DNA from: Hymenopus coronatus
Taxonomy: Eukaryota > Arthropoda > Insecta > Mantodea > Hymenopodidae
Length of the DNA: 64,000 nt
Direction of reading: 5' to 3'
Assembly: GCA_030762935.1 (NCBI GenBank)
Contig: CM060883.1
Location: 95,214,501 to 95,278,500 of the forward strand
Part shown: positions 52,781 through 64,000 of the stretch, piece by piece
How positions within the stretch are numbered: position 1 is the stretch's first letter
Layout of the letters: each line of letters opens with the position of its first letter
Position numbers and translations under genes: made by a program
Notes under the pieces: generated by a model
What the model was told of the DNA's origin: nothing
Database searches by the model: none
What the model saw: only the letters and a program-made list of their open reading frames with translations

Positions 52781-55700
52781 CTTCTAACTCAGTATCCTAA
52801 CATGTGTCACACATTAGACTGACTTCTAACTCAGTGTCCTAGCATGTGTCACACACTAGACTACTACTTCAGTGTCCTAGCATGCGTCACACACTAGACT
52901 GACTTCTAACTCAGTGTCCAAGCATGCGTTTCACACTAGACTGACTTCTAACTCATTGTCCAATCATGCGTCACACACTAGACTGACTTCTTACTCAGTG
53001 TCCTAGCATTCGTCACATACTTGACTGACTTCTAACTCAGTGTCCTAGAATGCGTCACAAACTAGACCTACTTCTTACTCAGTGACCTAGCATGCGTATC
53101 ACACTAGACTGACTTCTAACTCAGTGTCCTAGCCTGCGTCACAAACTAGACTGACTTCTAACTCCGTGTCCAAGCATGCGTCACACACTAGACTGTCTTC
53201 TAATTCAGTGTCCTAGCAAGCGTCACACATTAGACTGACAATTAACTCAGTGTCCAAGAATGCGTCACACACTAGACTGACTTCTAACTCATCATCCTAG
53301 CATGCGTCACACACTAGACTGACTTCTAACTCAGTGTCCAAGCATGCGTCACACACTAGACTATCTTCGAAGTCAGTGTCCTAGCATGCGTCACACACTA
53401 GACTGAGTTCTAACTCAGATTCCTAGCATGTGTCACACACTAGACTGACCTCTACCTCAGTGTTTAAGCATGCGTCACACACTAGACTATCTTCGAAGTC
53501 AGTGTCCTAGCATGCGTCACACACTAGACTGACTTCTAACTCAGTGTCCTAGCATGCGTCACACACTACACTGACTTCTAACTCAAGGTCCTAGCATGCG
53601 TCACAAACTAGACTGACTTCTAACTCAGTGTCCTAGCATGCGTCACACACTAACCTGACTTCCAACTCAGTGTCCAAGCATGCGTCTGACACTAGACTGA
53701 CTTCTAACTCAGTGTTCTAGCTTGCGTCACATACTTAACTCACTTTTAACTCGGTGTCCTAGCATGCCTCACAAACTAGACCTACTTCTAACTCAGTGTC
53801 CTAGCATGCGTCACACACTAGACTGTCTTCTAGCTCAGTGTCCAAACATGCGTCACACACTAGACTGACTTCTAACTCAGTGTCCTAGCATGCGTCACAA
53901 ACTAGACTGGCCTCTAACTCAGTGTCCTAGCAAGCGTCACACATTAGACTGACGTCTAACTCAGTGTGCAAGCATGCGTCACACACTAGACTGACTTCTA
54001 ACTAAGTGTCGTAGCATGCGTCACTCATTAGACACACTTCTAACTCAGTATCCTAGCATGTGTCACACACTAGACTGACCTCTAACTCAGTGTCCAAGTA
54101 TGCGTCACACATTAGACCATCTTCTAACTCAGTGTCCTAGTATGCGTCACACACTTGACTGACCGCTAACTCAGTGCACTAGCATGCGTCTCACACTAGA
54201 CTGACTTCTAACTCAGTGTCCTCGCATGCGTCACACACTAGACTGACTTCTAACTCAGTGTCTTAGCATGTGTCACACACTAGACTGACTTCTAACTCAG
54301 TGTCCTAGCCTGTGTCACACACTAGACTGTCTTTTTACTCAGTGTCTTAGCATGCGTCACACACTAGACTGACCTCTAACTGAGTGTCCTAGCATGCGTC
54401 ACACACTAGACTCATTTCTAACTCAGTGTCCTAGCATGCGTTACACACAAATCTGACTTCTAACACAGTGTCCAATCATGCGTCACACACTAGACTGACT
54501 TCTTACTCAGTGTCCTAGCATGCGTCACACACTTGACTGACTCCTAAATCAGTGTCCTAGCATGCGTCACAAACTAGGCCTACTTCAAACTCAGCATCCT
54601 AGCATGCGTCACACACTAGATTGACTTCTAGCTCAGTGTCCAAACATGCGTCACATACTAGATTGGCCTCTAACTCAATGTACAAGCATGCGACACACAT
54701 TAGACTGGCGTCACACACTAGACTGACTTCTAACTCAGTGTCCAAGCATTCGTCTCACACTAGACTGACTTCTAATTCAGTATCCTAGCATGCGTCACAC
54801 ACTAGACTGACCTCTAACTCAGTGTCCTAGCATGCGTCTCACACTAGACTGACTACTAACTCAGTGTCCTAGCATGCGTCACACACTAGACTGATCTCTA
54901 ACTCAGTGTCCAAGCATGCGTCACACACTAGACTGATTTCTAACTCAGTGTCCTAGCATTCATCACACACTAGATGACTTCTAAGTCAGTGTTCTAGCAT
55001 ATGTCACACACTAGACTGACTTCTAACTCAGTGTACTAGCATACGTCACACACTAGACTGACCTTTAACTCAGTGTCCTAGCATGCGTCACACACTAGAT
55101 TGACTTCTAGCTCAGTGTCCTAGCATGCGTCACACACTAATTTGACTTCTATCTCAGTGTCCAATCATGCGTCACACACTAGTATGACTTCTTACTCAGT
55201 GTCCTAGCATGCGTCACACACTTGACTGACTTCTAACTCAGTGTCCTAGCATGCGTGACAAACTAGACCTACTTCTAACTCAGTGTCCTAGCATGCGTAT
55301 CACACTAGACTGACTTCTAACTCAGTGTCCAAGCATGCGTCACACACTAGACTGACTTTTAAGTCAGTGTCATAGCATGCGTCACACAGTAGACTGACTT
55401 CTAAGACAGTGTCCTAGCATGCGTCACAAACTAGACTGACTGCTAACTCATTATCCTAGCATGCGCCACACACTAGACTGACCTCTAACTCAGTGTCCAA
55501 GCATGGGTTACACACTAAACTGACCTCTAACTCAGTGTCCAAGCATTAGTCACACTAGAATGACCTCTAACTCAGTGTCCAATCATGCGTCACACACTAG
55601 ACTGACCTCTAACTCAGTGTCCAAGCATGCGTCACACACTAGACTGACTTCTAACTCAGTGTCCAAGCATTCGTCTCACACTAGACTGACTTCTAACTCA

Positions 55701-58555
55701 GTATCCTAGCATGCGTCACACATTAGACTGACCTCTAACTCAGTGTCCTAGCATGCGTCACTCACTAGACTGAACTCTCACTCAGTGTCCTAGAATGCTT
55801 CACACACTAGACTGCCCTAGCTCAGTGTCCTAGCATGCGTCACGTCCTAGACTGACTTCTAACTAAGTGTCCTGGCATTCGTCACACACTAGACTGATCT
55901 CTAAGTCAGTGTCCTAGCATGCGTCACACACTAGACTGAATTCTAACTCAGTGTCCTAACATGCGTCACACACTAGGCTGACTTCTTGCTCAGTGTCCTA
56001 GCATGCGTCACACACTAATTTGACTTCTAACTCAGGGTCCAATCATGAGTCACACACTAGACTGACTTCTTACTCAGTGTCCTAGCATGCGTCACACACT
56101 TGACTGACTTCTAACTCAGTGTTCTAGCATGCGTCAAAAACTAGACCTACTTCTAACTCAGTGTCCTAGCATGCGTCACACACTAGACTGACTTCTAGCT
56201 CAGTGTCCAAACATGCGTATCACACTAGACTGACTTTTAACTCAGTGTCCTAGCATGCGTCACACATTAGACTGACTTCTAACTCAATGTCCTAGCATGC
56301 GTCACACACTAATCTGACTTCTAACTCATTGTCCACTCATGCGTCACACACTAGACTGACTTCTTACTCAGTGTCCTAGCATGCGTCAAACACTTGACTG
56401 ACTTCTAACTAAGTGTCCAAGCATGCGTCACACACTAGACTGTCTTCTAATTCAGTGTCCTAGCAAGCGTCACACATTAGACTGACAACTAACTCAGTGT
56501 CCAAGAATGCGTCACACACTAGACTGACTTATAACTAAGTGTCCTAGCATTGGTCACACACTTGACAGACTTCTAACTCAGTATCCTAGCATGTGTCACA
56601 CACTAGACTGACCTCTAACTCATTTCCAAGCATGCGTCACACACTAGACTATCTTCGAAGTCAATGTCCTAGCATGCGTCACACACCTGACTGACTTCTA
56701 ACTCAGTGTTCTAGCATGCGTCACACACTAGACTGACTTCTAACTCAGTGTCCAAGCATGCGTCTGACACTAGACTGACTTCTACCTCAGTGTCCTATCA
56801 TGCGTCACATACTTGACTCACTTCTAACTCGGTGTCCTAGCATGCGTCACAAACTAGACCTACTTCTAATTCAGTGTCCTAGCATGCGTCACACACTAGA
56901 CTGTCTTCTAGCTCAGTGTCCAAGCATGCGTCACACACTAGGCTGACTTCTAAGTCAGTGTCCTAGAATGCGTCACAAACTAGACTGGCCCTAACTCAGT
57001 GTCCTAGCAAGCGTCACACATTAGACTGACATCTAATTCAGTGTGTAAGCATGCGTCACACACTAGACTGACTTCTAACTAAGTGTCCTAGCATTTGTCA
57101 CACATTAGACACACTTCTAACTCAGTGTCCAAGCATATGTCACACATTAGACTATCTTCTAACTCAGTGTCCTAGCATGCGTCACACACTTGACTGACCG
57201 CTATCTCAGTGCACTAGCATGCGTCTCACACTAGACTGACTTCTAACTCAGTGTTCTAGCATGCGTCACACACTAGACTGACATCTAACTCAGTGTCCTA
57301 GCATGTGTCAAACACTAGACTGACTTCTAACTCAGTGTCCTAGTAGCGTCACACACTAGACTGACTTCTAACTCCCTGTTCTAGCATGCGTCACACATTA
57401 GACTATCCTCTAACTCAGTGTCCTAGCATGCGTCTCACATTAGACTGACTTCTAGTTCAGTATCCTAGCATGCGTCACACAATAGACTGACCTCTAACTC
57501 AGTGTCCTAACATGAGTCACACAACAAACTGACTTCTAACTTAATATCCTAGCATGTGGCACACACTAGACTGACCCCAAACTCAGTTTCCTAGCATGCG
57601 TCACACATTAGACTGACTTCTAACTCAGTGTCTTAGCTAGTGTCACACACTTGACTGACTTCTAACTCAGTAACCTAGCATGTGTCACACACTAGACTGA
57701 CTTTTAACTCAGTGTCCTAGCATGCGTCTCAGACTAGACTGACTTCTAACTCAGTGTGCAAACATTCGTCTCACACTAGTCTGACTTCTAACTCAGTATC
57801 CTAGCATGCGTCACACACTAGACGGACTTCTAAGTCTGTGTCCTAGCATTCGTCACACACTAGACTGACTTCTAGGTCAGTGTCCTAGCATGCGTCACAC
57901 AGTAGACTGACATTAAACCCAGTGTCCTAGCATGCGTCACACACTAGACTGACTTCTAGCTCAGTGTCCTAGCATGCGTCATACACTAATCTGACTTCTA
58001 ACTCAGTGTCCTAGCATGCATCACAAACTAGACTGACTTCAAACTCGGTGTCCTTGCATGCGTCACACACTAGACTGACTTTTAACTCAGTGTTCAAGCA
58101 GGCATCACAAACTAGACTGACTTCTAACTCAGTGTCCTAGCATGCGTCACACATTAGACTGACTACTAACTCAGTGTCCTAGCATACGTCACACACTAGA
58201 CTGACTTCTAACTCAGTGTCCTAGCATGCGTCACAGACTAGACTGACCTCAAACTCAGTGTCCTAGCATGCGTCACACACTAGACTGACTTCTAACTCAG
58301 TGTCCTAGCTTGCGTCACACACTAGACTGACCTCTAACTCAGTGTCCTAACATACTTCACACACTAGACTGACTTCCAACTCAGTGTTGTAGCATGTGTC
58401 ACACTCTAGACTGACCTCTAACTCAGTTCACTAGCATGCGTCACACATTAGACTGACCTCTAACTCAGTGTCCTAGCATGCGTCACACACTAAACTGACC
58501 TCTAACTCAGTGTCCAAGCATACGTCACAAACTAGCCTGACATCTAACTCAGTAT
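52781..58555 (+). repeat. Diverged monomer segment, right side
   Basis: About 137 monomers with much private variation and no near-identical long repeat. An older duplication of about 3.08 kb can be followed: the GTCTGACACTAG monomer at 53,684 and 56,762 (3,078), the CAAGCGTCAC monomer at 53,931 and 57,008 (3,077), and GACCGCTA at 54,161 and 57,196 (3,035, one monomer less). The first 0.5 kb resembles 1,140-1,700. Short domain-B-like stretches occur (54,440-54,900 with a truncated monomer at 54,707; 57,380-57,720), and the last 0.3 kb resembles domain A at 8,260-8,560. It holds no gene. Confidence 0.75.
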
Positions 58556-58580
58556 CCAAGCATGCGTGTCACAATAGACT
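58540..58580 (+). repeat. Junction between domain-A-like and domain-B sequence
   Basis: Left of this point the sequence follows the domain-A order seen at 8,260-8,547 (AGCTTGCGTC, CATACTTCAC, AACTAGCCTGACATC). Right of it the sequence follows the domain-B order seen at about 36,407 onward (GCGTGTCACAATAG). The switch falls inside a stretch shared by both parents, CAGTATC followed by AAGCATGCG, as expected for a crossover or template switch in homologous monomers. It is the clearest single A-to-B chimera in the window. Confidence 0.7.
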
Positions 58581-59350
58581 TACTTCTAACTCAGTGCTCT
58601 AGCATGCGTCACACACTATACTGACTTGTAACTCAGTGTCTTAGTATACGTCACACACTAGACTGACTTCTAACTCAGTGTCCTAGCATGCGTCACACAC
58701 TAGACTGACTTCTAACTCAGTGTCCTAGCATGCGTCACACACTGGACTGACTTGTAACTCAGTGTCCAAGCATGCGTCTCACAGTAGACTGACTTCAAAC
58801 TCAGTGTCCTAGCATGCGTAACACACTAGACTGACTTCTAACTCGGTGTCTTTGCATGTGTCACACATTAGAGTGACTTCTAACTCAGTGTGTTTACATG
58901 TGTAACACTAGACTCACTTATAGATTAATGTGTTAACACGTGTCACACACCAGACTGACATCTAACTCAATATCCAAACATGCATCACAAACTAGACTGA
59001 CCTCTAACTCAGTGTATTGACATGTGTCACACTAGACTGACTTCTAGCTCAGTGTGTTAACATGTGTCACAAACTAGACTGACTTCTAACTCAGTGAGTT
59101 AACATGCACCACACACTAGACTGACGTCTAACTCAGTGTTCTAGCATACGTCACACACTAGACTGACCTCTATCTCAGTGTCCTAGCATGCGTCTCACAC
59201 TAGACTGACCTCTAACTCAGTGTCCTAGCATGCGTCACACACTTGACTGACTTCTATCTCAGTGTCCTAGCATACGTCACACAATAGACTGACTTCTAAT
59301 TTAGTGTCCAAGCATGCGTATCATATTAGACTGACTTCCAACTCAGTGCC
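58556..59350 (+). repeat. Domain B segment, left part of right-hand block
   Basis: This matches 40,539-41,333 at an offset of 18,017 (CTCGGTGTCTTTG at 40,826 and 58,843), including the AACACGTGTC, GTATTGACATG and ATTTAGTGTCC monomers in order. At 59,350 three monomers (126 bp: those with CCAGGCATGCATC, AACCGGCGTC and the following CCGTATCC) are missing, after which the offset to the same source is 17,891. It holds no gene. Confidence 0.75.
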
Positions 59351-59419
59351 CTAGCATGTGTCACACACTAGACTGACTTCTAAGTCAGTTCCTCGCATGC
59401 GTCACACACTAGACTGACT

Positions 59420-62400
59420 TCTAACTCAGTGTCTTAGCATGTGCTACACACTAGACTGACTTCTAACTCAGTGTGTTATGATGTGTCACACACTAGACTG
59501 ACTTCTAGCTCAATGTGTTAACATGTGTCACACACTAGACTGACTTATAAGTGTGTTAACATATGTCACACACTAGACTGACTTTTATCTCAGTGTGTTA
59601 ACATGTGTCACACTAGACTGACTTCTAGCCCAGTGTGTTAACATGTGTCACACATTAGACTGACTTCTAACTCAGTGTGTTAACATGTGTCGCACACTAG
59701 ACTGACTTCTTACTCAGTGTCCTAGCATGCTTCACACACTAGACTAACTTCTAACACAGTGTCCTAGCATATGTCACACACTAGACAGACTTCTAACTCA
59801 GTGTCCTAGCATGCGTATCACACTAGACTGACTTCTAACTCACTGCCCTAGCATGCGTCACACACTAGACTGACTTGTAACTCAGTGTCCTAGCGTACGT
59901 CACACATTAGACTGACTTCTAACTCAGTGTCCTAGCATGCGTCACACACTAGATTGAATTCTAACTCAGTGTCCTAGCATGCGTCACACACTGGACTGAC
60001 TTTTAACTCAGTGTCCAAGCATAAGTCTCACAATAGACTGACTTCTAACTCAGTATCCTAACATGTGTCACACATTAGACTGACTTCTAACTCAGTGTCC
60101 TAGCATGTGTCACACACTAGACTACTAACCTCAGTGTCCAAGCATGCGTCTCACACTAGACTGACTTCTAAATCAGTGACCTAGCATGTGTCACACACTA
60201 GACTGATTTTTAACTCAGTGTCTTAGCATGCGTCACACACTAGACTGACCTATAACTGAGTGTCCTAGCATGCGTCACACATTAGACTGACCTCTAACTC
60301 AGTGTCCAAGCATGCGTCACAAACTAGACTGACCTCTAACTCAGTATCCAAGCATGCGTCACACACTAGACTGACCTCTTACTCAGTGTCCTAGCACGCG
60401 TCACACACAAATCTGACTTCTAACACAGTGTCCAATCATGCGTCACACACTAGACTGACTTCTTACTCAGTGTCCTAGCATGCGTCACACACTTGACTGA
60501 CTCCTAAATCAGTGTCCTAGCATGCGTCAAAAACTAGACCTACTTCAAAATCAGTGTCCTAGCATGCGTCACACACTAGACTGACTTCTAGCTCAGTGTC
60601 CTAACATGCGTCACATACTAGATTGGCCTCTAACTCAATGTCCAAGCATGCGTCACACATTAGACTGGCGTCACACACTAGACTGACTTCTAACTCAGTG
60701 TACAAGCATTCGTCTCACACTAGACTGACTTCTAACTCAGTATCCTAGCATGCGTCACACACTAGACTGACCTCTAACTCAGTGTCCTAGCATGCGTCTC
60801 ACACTAGACTGACTACTAACTCAGTGTCCTAGCATGCGTCAGACACTAGACTGATCTCAAACTCTGTGTCCTAGCATGCGTCACACACTAGACTGACTTC
60901 TAGCTCAGTGTCCTAGCATGCGCACACACTAGACTGACTTCTAACTCAGTGTCCTAGCATGCGTCACACACTAGACTGACTTCTAACTCCCTGTTCTAGC
61001 ATGCGTCACACATTAGAGTATCTTCTAACTCAGTGTCCTATCATGCGTCTCACATTAGACTGACTTCTAATTCAGTGTCCTAGCATGCGTCACACAATAG
61101 ACTGACCTCTAACTCAGTGTCCTAACATGAGTCACACAATAAACTGACTTCTAACTTAGTATCCTAGCATGTGGCACACAATAGACTGACCCCAAACTCA
61201 GTTTCCTAGCATGCGTCACACACTAGACTGACTTCTAACTCAGTGTCTTAGCATGTGTCACACACTTGACTGACTTCTAACTCAGTAACCTAGCATGTGT
61301 CACACAATAGACTGACTTTTAACTCAGTGTCCTAGCATACGTCACACACTAGACTGACTTCCAAGTCAGTGTCCTAGCATGATTCACTCACTAGACTGAC
61401 CTCTAACTCAGGGTCCTAGCATGCGTCACACACTAGACTGACTTCTAACTCAGTGTCCTAGCAAGCGTCACAAACTAGACTGACTTCTAACTCAGTGTCT
61501 TAGCATGTGCTACACACTAGACTGACTTCTAACTCAGTGTGTTATGATGTGTCACACACTAGACTGACTTCTAGCTCAATGTGTTAACATGTGTCACACA
61601 CTAGACTGACTTATAAGTGTGTTAACATATGTCACACACTAGACTGACTTTTATCTCAGTGTGTTAACATGTGTCACACTAGACTGACTTCTAGCCCAGT
61701 GTGTTAACATGTGTCACACATTAGACTGACTTTTAACTCAGTGTGTTAACATGTGTCGCACACTAGACTGACTTCTTACTCAGTGTCCTAGCATGCTTCA
61801 CACACTAGACTGACTTCTAACACAGTGTCCTAGCATATGTCACACACTAGACAGACTTCTAACTCAGTGTCCTAGCATGCGTATCACACTAGACTGACTT
61901 CTAACTCAGTGCCCTAGCATGCGTCACACACTAGATTGACTTGTAACTCAGTGTCCTAGCGTACGTCACACACTAGACTGACTTCTAACTCAGTGTCCTA
62001 GCATGCGTCACACACTAGATTGACTTCTAACTCAGTGTCCTAGCATGCGTCACACACTGGACTGACTTTTAACTCAGTGTCCAAGCATAAGTCTCACAAT
62101 AGACTGACTTCTAACTCAGTATCCTAACATGTGTCACACATTAGACTGACTTCTAACTCAGTGTCCTAGCATGTGTCACACACTAGACTACTAAGCTCAG
62201 TGTCCAAGCATGCGTCTCACACTAGACTGACTTCTAAATCAGTGACCTAGCATGTGTCACACACTAGACTGATTTTTAACTCAGTGTCTTAGCATGCGTC
62301 ACACACTAGACTGACCTATAACTGAGTGTCCTAGCATGCGTCACACATTAGACTGACCTCTAACTCAGTGTCCAAGCATGCGTCACAAACTAGACTGACC

Positions 62401-64000
62401 TCTAACTCAGTATCCAAGCATGCGTCACACACTAGACTGACCTCTTACTCAGTGTCCTAGCATGCGTCACACACAAATCTGACTTCTAACACAGTGTCCA
62501 ATCATGCGTCACACACTAGACTGACTTCTTACTCAGTGTCCTAGCATGCGTCACACACTTGACTGACTCCTAAATCAGTGTCCTAGCATGCGTCAAAAAC
62601 TAGACCTACTTCAAAATCAGTGTCCTAGCATGCGTCACACACTAGACTGACTTCTAGCTCAGTGTCCTAACATGCGTCACATACTAGATTGGCCTCTAAC
62701 TCAATGTCCAAGCATGCGTCACACATTAGACTGGCGTCACACACTAGACTGACTTCTAACTCAGTGTCCAAGCATTCGTCTCACACTAGACTGACTTCTA
62801 ACTCAGTATCCTAGCATGCGTCACACACTAGACTGACCTCTAACTCAGTGTCCTAGCATGCGTCTCACACTAGACTGACTACTAACTCAGTGACCTAGCA
62901 TGCGTCAGACACTAGACTGATCTCTAACTCTGTGTCCTAGCATGCGTCACACACTAGACTGACTTCTAGCTCAGTGTCCTAGCATGCGCACACACTAGAC
63001 TGACTTCTAACTCAGTGTCCTAGCATGCGTCACACACTAGACTGACTTCTAACTTCCTGTTCTAGCATGCGTCACACATTAGAGTATCCTCTAACTCAGT
63101 GTCCTATCATGCGTCTCACATTAGACTGACTTCTAATTCAGTGTCCTAGCATGCGTCACACAATAGACTGACCTCTAACTCAGTGTCCTAACATGAGTCA
63201 CACAATAAACTGACTTCTAACTTAGTATCCTAGCATGTGGCACACACTAGACTGACCCCAAACTCAGTTTCCTAGCATGCGTCACACACTAGACTGACTT
63301 CTAACTCAGTGTCTTAGCATGTGTCACACACTTGACTGACTTCTAACTCAGTAACCTAGCATGTGTCACACACTAGACTGACTTTTAACTCAGTGTCCTA
63401 GCATGCGTCACACACTAGACTGACTTCCAAGTCAGTGTCCTAGCATGATTCACTCACTAGACTGACTTCTAACTCAGTGTCCTAGCATGCGTCACAAACT
63501 AGACTGACTCCTAACTCAGTGTTCTAGCATGCGTCACACACTAAACTGACTTCTAACTCAGGGTCCAAGCATGCGTCTGACATTGACTGACTTCTAGCTC
63601 TGTGTCCTAGCATGTGTCACACACTAGACTGACTTCTAACTCAGTGTCCTCGCATGCGTCACACACTAGACTGACTTCTAACTCAGTGACTTAGCATGTG
63701 CCACACAATTGACTGACTTCTAACTCAGTGTGTTAACATGTGTCACACATTAGACTGACTTCTAGCTCAATGTGTTAACATGTGTCACACATTAGACTGA
63801 CTTCTAACTAAGTGTGTTAACATATGTCACACACTAGACTGACTTTTAACTCAGTGTGTTAACATGTGTCACACTAGACTGACTTGTAGCTCAGTGTGTT
63901 AACATGTGTCACACATTAGACTGACTTCTAAATCAGTGTGTTAACATGTGTCACACACTAGACTGACTTCTAACTCAATGTCCTAGCATGCGTCACACAC
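59420..64000 (+). repeat. Near-identical 4.58-kb copy of 44,240-48,830
   Basis: From about 59,420 to the window end the sequence follows 44,244-48,824 at a fixed offset of 15,176: CATGTGCTAC at 44,261 and 59,437, CTAGACTAAC at 44,565 and 59,741, and truncated monomers at 45,491 and 60,667 and at 47,557 and 62,733. It therefore also contains a pair of 2,066-bp units. I noticed only scattered single-base differences (for example GTACAAGC near 60,692, CATACGTC near 61,339, TAAGCTCAG near 62,195, AACTTCCTG near 63,053), with no length change. The copy continues past the window end. It holds no gene. Confidence 0.85.

Larger units (their letters stand above)
1..64000 (+). repeat. 42-bp satellite tandem array (entire window)
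   Basis: The entire window consists of a 42-bp monomer in uninterrupted head-to-tail order. The period can be read directly: CAGTGTCC at 251 recurs at 293, and so on throughout. The consensus starts CAGTGTCCTAG, contains the palindrome GCATGC and then GTCACACAC, and ends TAGACTGACTTCTAACT; 20 of 42 bases are G or C. Common variants are CCAAG for CCTAG, CATACG or CATGTG for CATGCG, CACATTAG for CACACTAG, and ACCTC for ACTTC. Most variation is substitution, with some short monomers. I found no reverse-oriented block and no inserted non-satellite DNA. Both window ends lie inside the array. Such arrays are known from eukaryotic heterochromatin; the chromosomal position here is inference. Confidence 0.98.

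Noticed and set aside
1..64000. CRISPR-like array of direct repeats with spacers
   Set aside because: Monomers abut with no unique spacers; the whole 42 bp is conserved, and units recur in blocks of kilobases. There are no cas genes or leader.
1..64000. CENP-B-box-like motif in the monomer
   Set aside because: I looked for a TTCG...CGGGA-type arrangement and did not see it in the consensus or the common variants.

Overview
The whole 64-kb window is one satellite DNA array. I see no gene, RNA gene, transposon, CRISPR array or ordinary unique sequence anywhere in it. Every stretch I read is made of a 42-bp monomer, repeated head to tail in one orientation, about 1,520 times (64,000/42). The monomer begins CAGTGTCCTAG, has a GCATGC palindrome followed by GTCACACAC in the middle, and ends TAGACTGACTTCTAACT. 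It is about 48% G+C with one CpG. The array runs off both ends, so its true length is unknown. A simple-monomer array this long with multi-kilobase higher-order structure points to a eukaryotic chromosome: centromeric, pericentromeric, subtelomeric or sex-chromosome heterochromatin. I do not recognise the monomer and cannot name the organism.

Layout. (1) About 1-1,790: diverged monomers without long-range periodicity. (2) About 1,790-22,490: domain A, higher-order units of about 3.7-6.0 kb starting near 2,430, 8,413, 12,144 and 16,629, with a 14.2-kb super-repeat (about 1,790 onward recurs from about 15,989). (3) About 22,490-52,780: domain B, with nested, very similar tandem units of 2,066 bp, 4,129 bp and 5,610 bp, plus a 647-bp duplication. 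The 2,066-bp periodicity already starts at about 21,970, inside the end of domain A. (4) About 52,780-58,555: diverged monomers again, partly like the left flank (about 1,140-1,700 resembles 52,880-53,400), with an older repeat of about 3.08 kb. Its last 300 bp are domain-A-like. (5) About 58,556-64,000: domain B again; from about 59,420 onward it is a near-identical copy of 44,240-48,830 at a constant offset of 15,176 bp.

How it works together: nothing here looks like a pathway. The sequence records satellite evolution by unequal exchange. Long units have been amplified in tandem, and most copy-to-copy length differences are 42 or 126 bp, that is, whole monomers. Distinctive private marks allow copies to be traced: an 18-bp truncated monomer at 17 sites, an 8-T run at four sites, and clusters of a GTTAAC-bearing monomer subtype. 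Short open frames exist only because 42 is divisible by three and five neighbouring monomers share a T-to-A change that removes a stop on both strands. I do not regard them as genes. Unit boundaries were located by eye from shared markers and are accurate to tens of bases at best; identities are impressions from reading, not computed.
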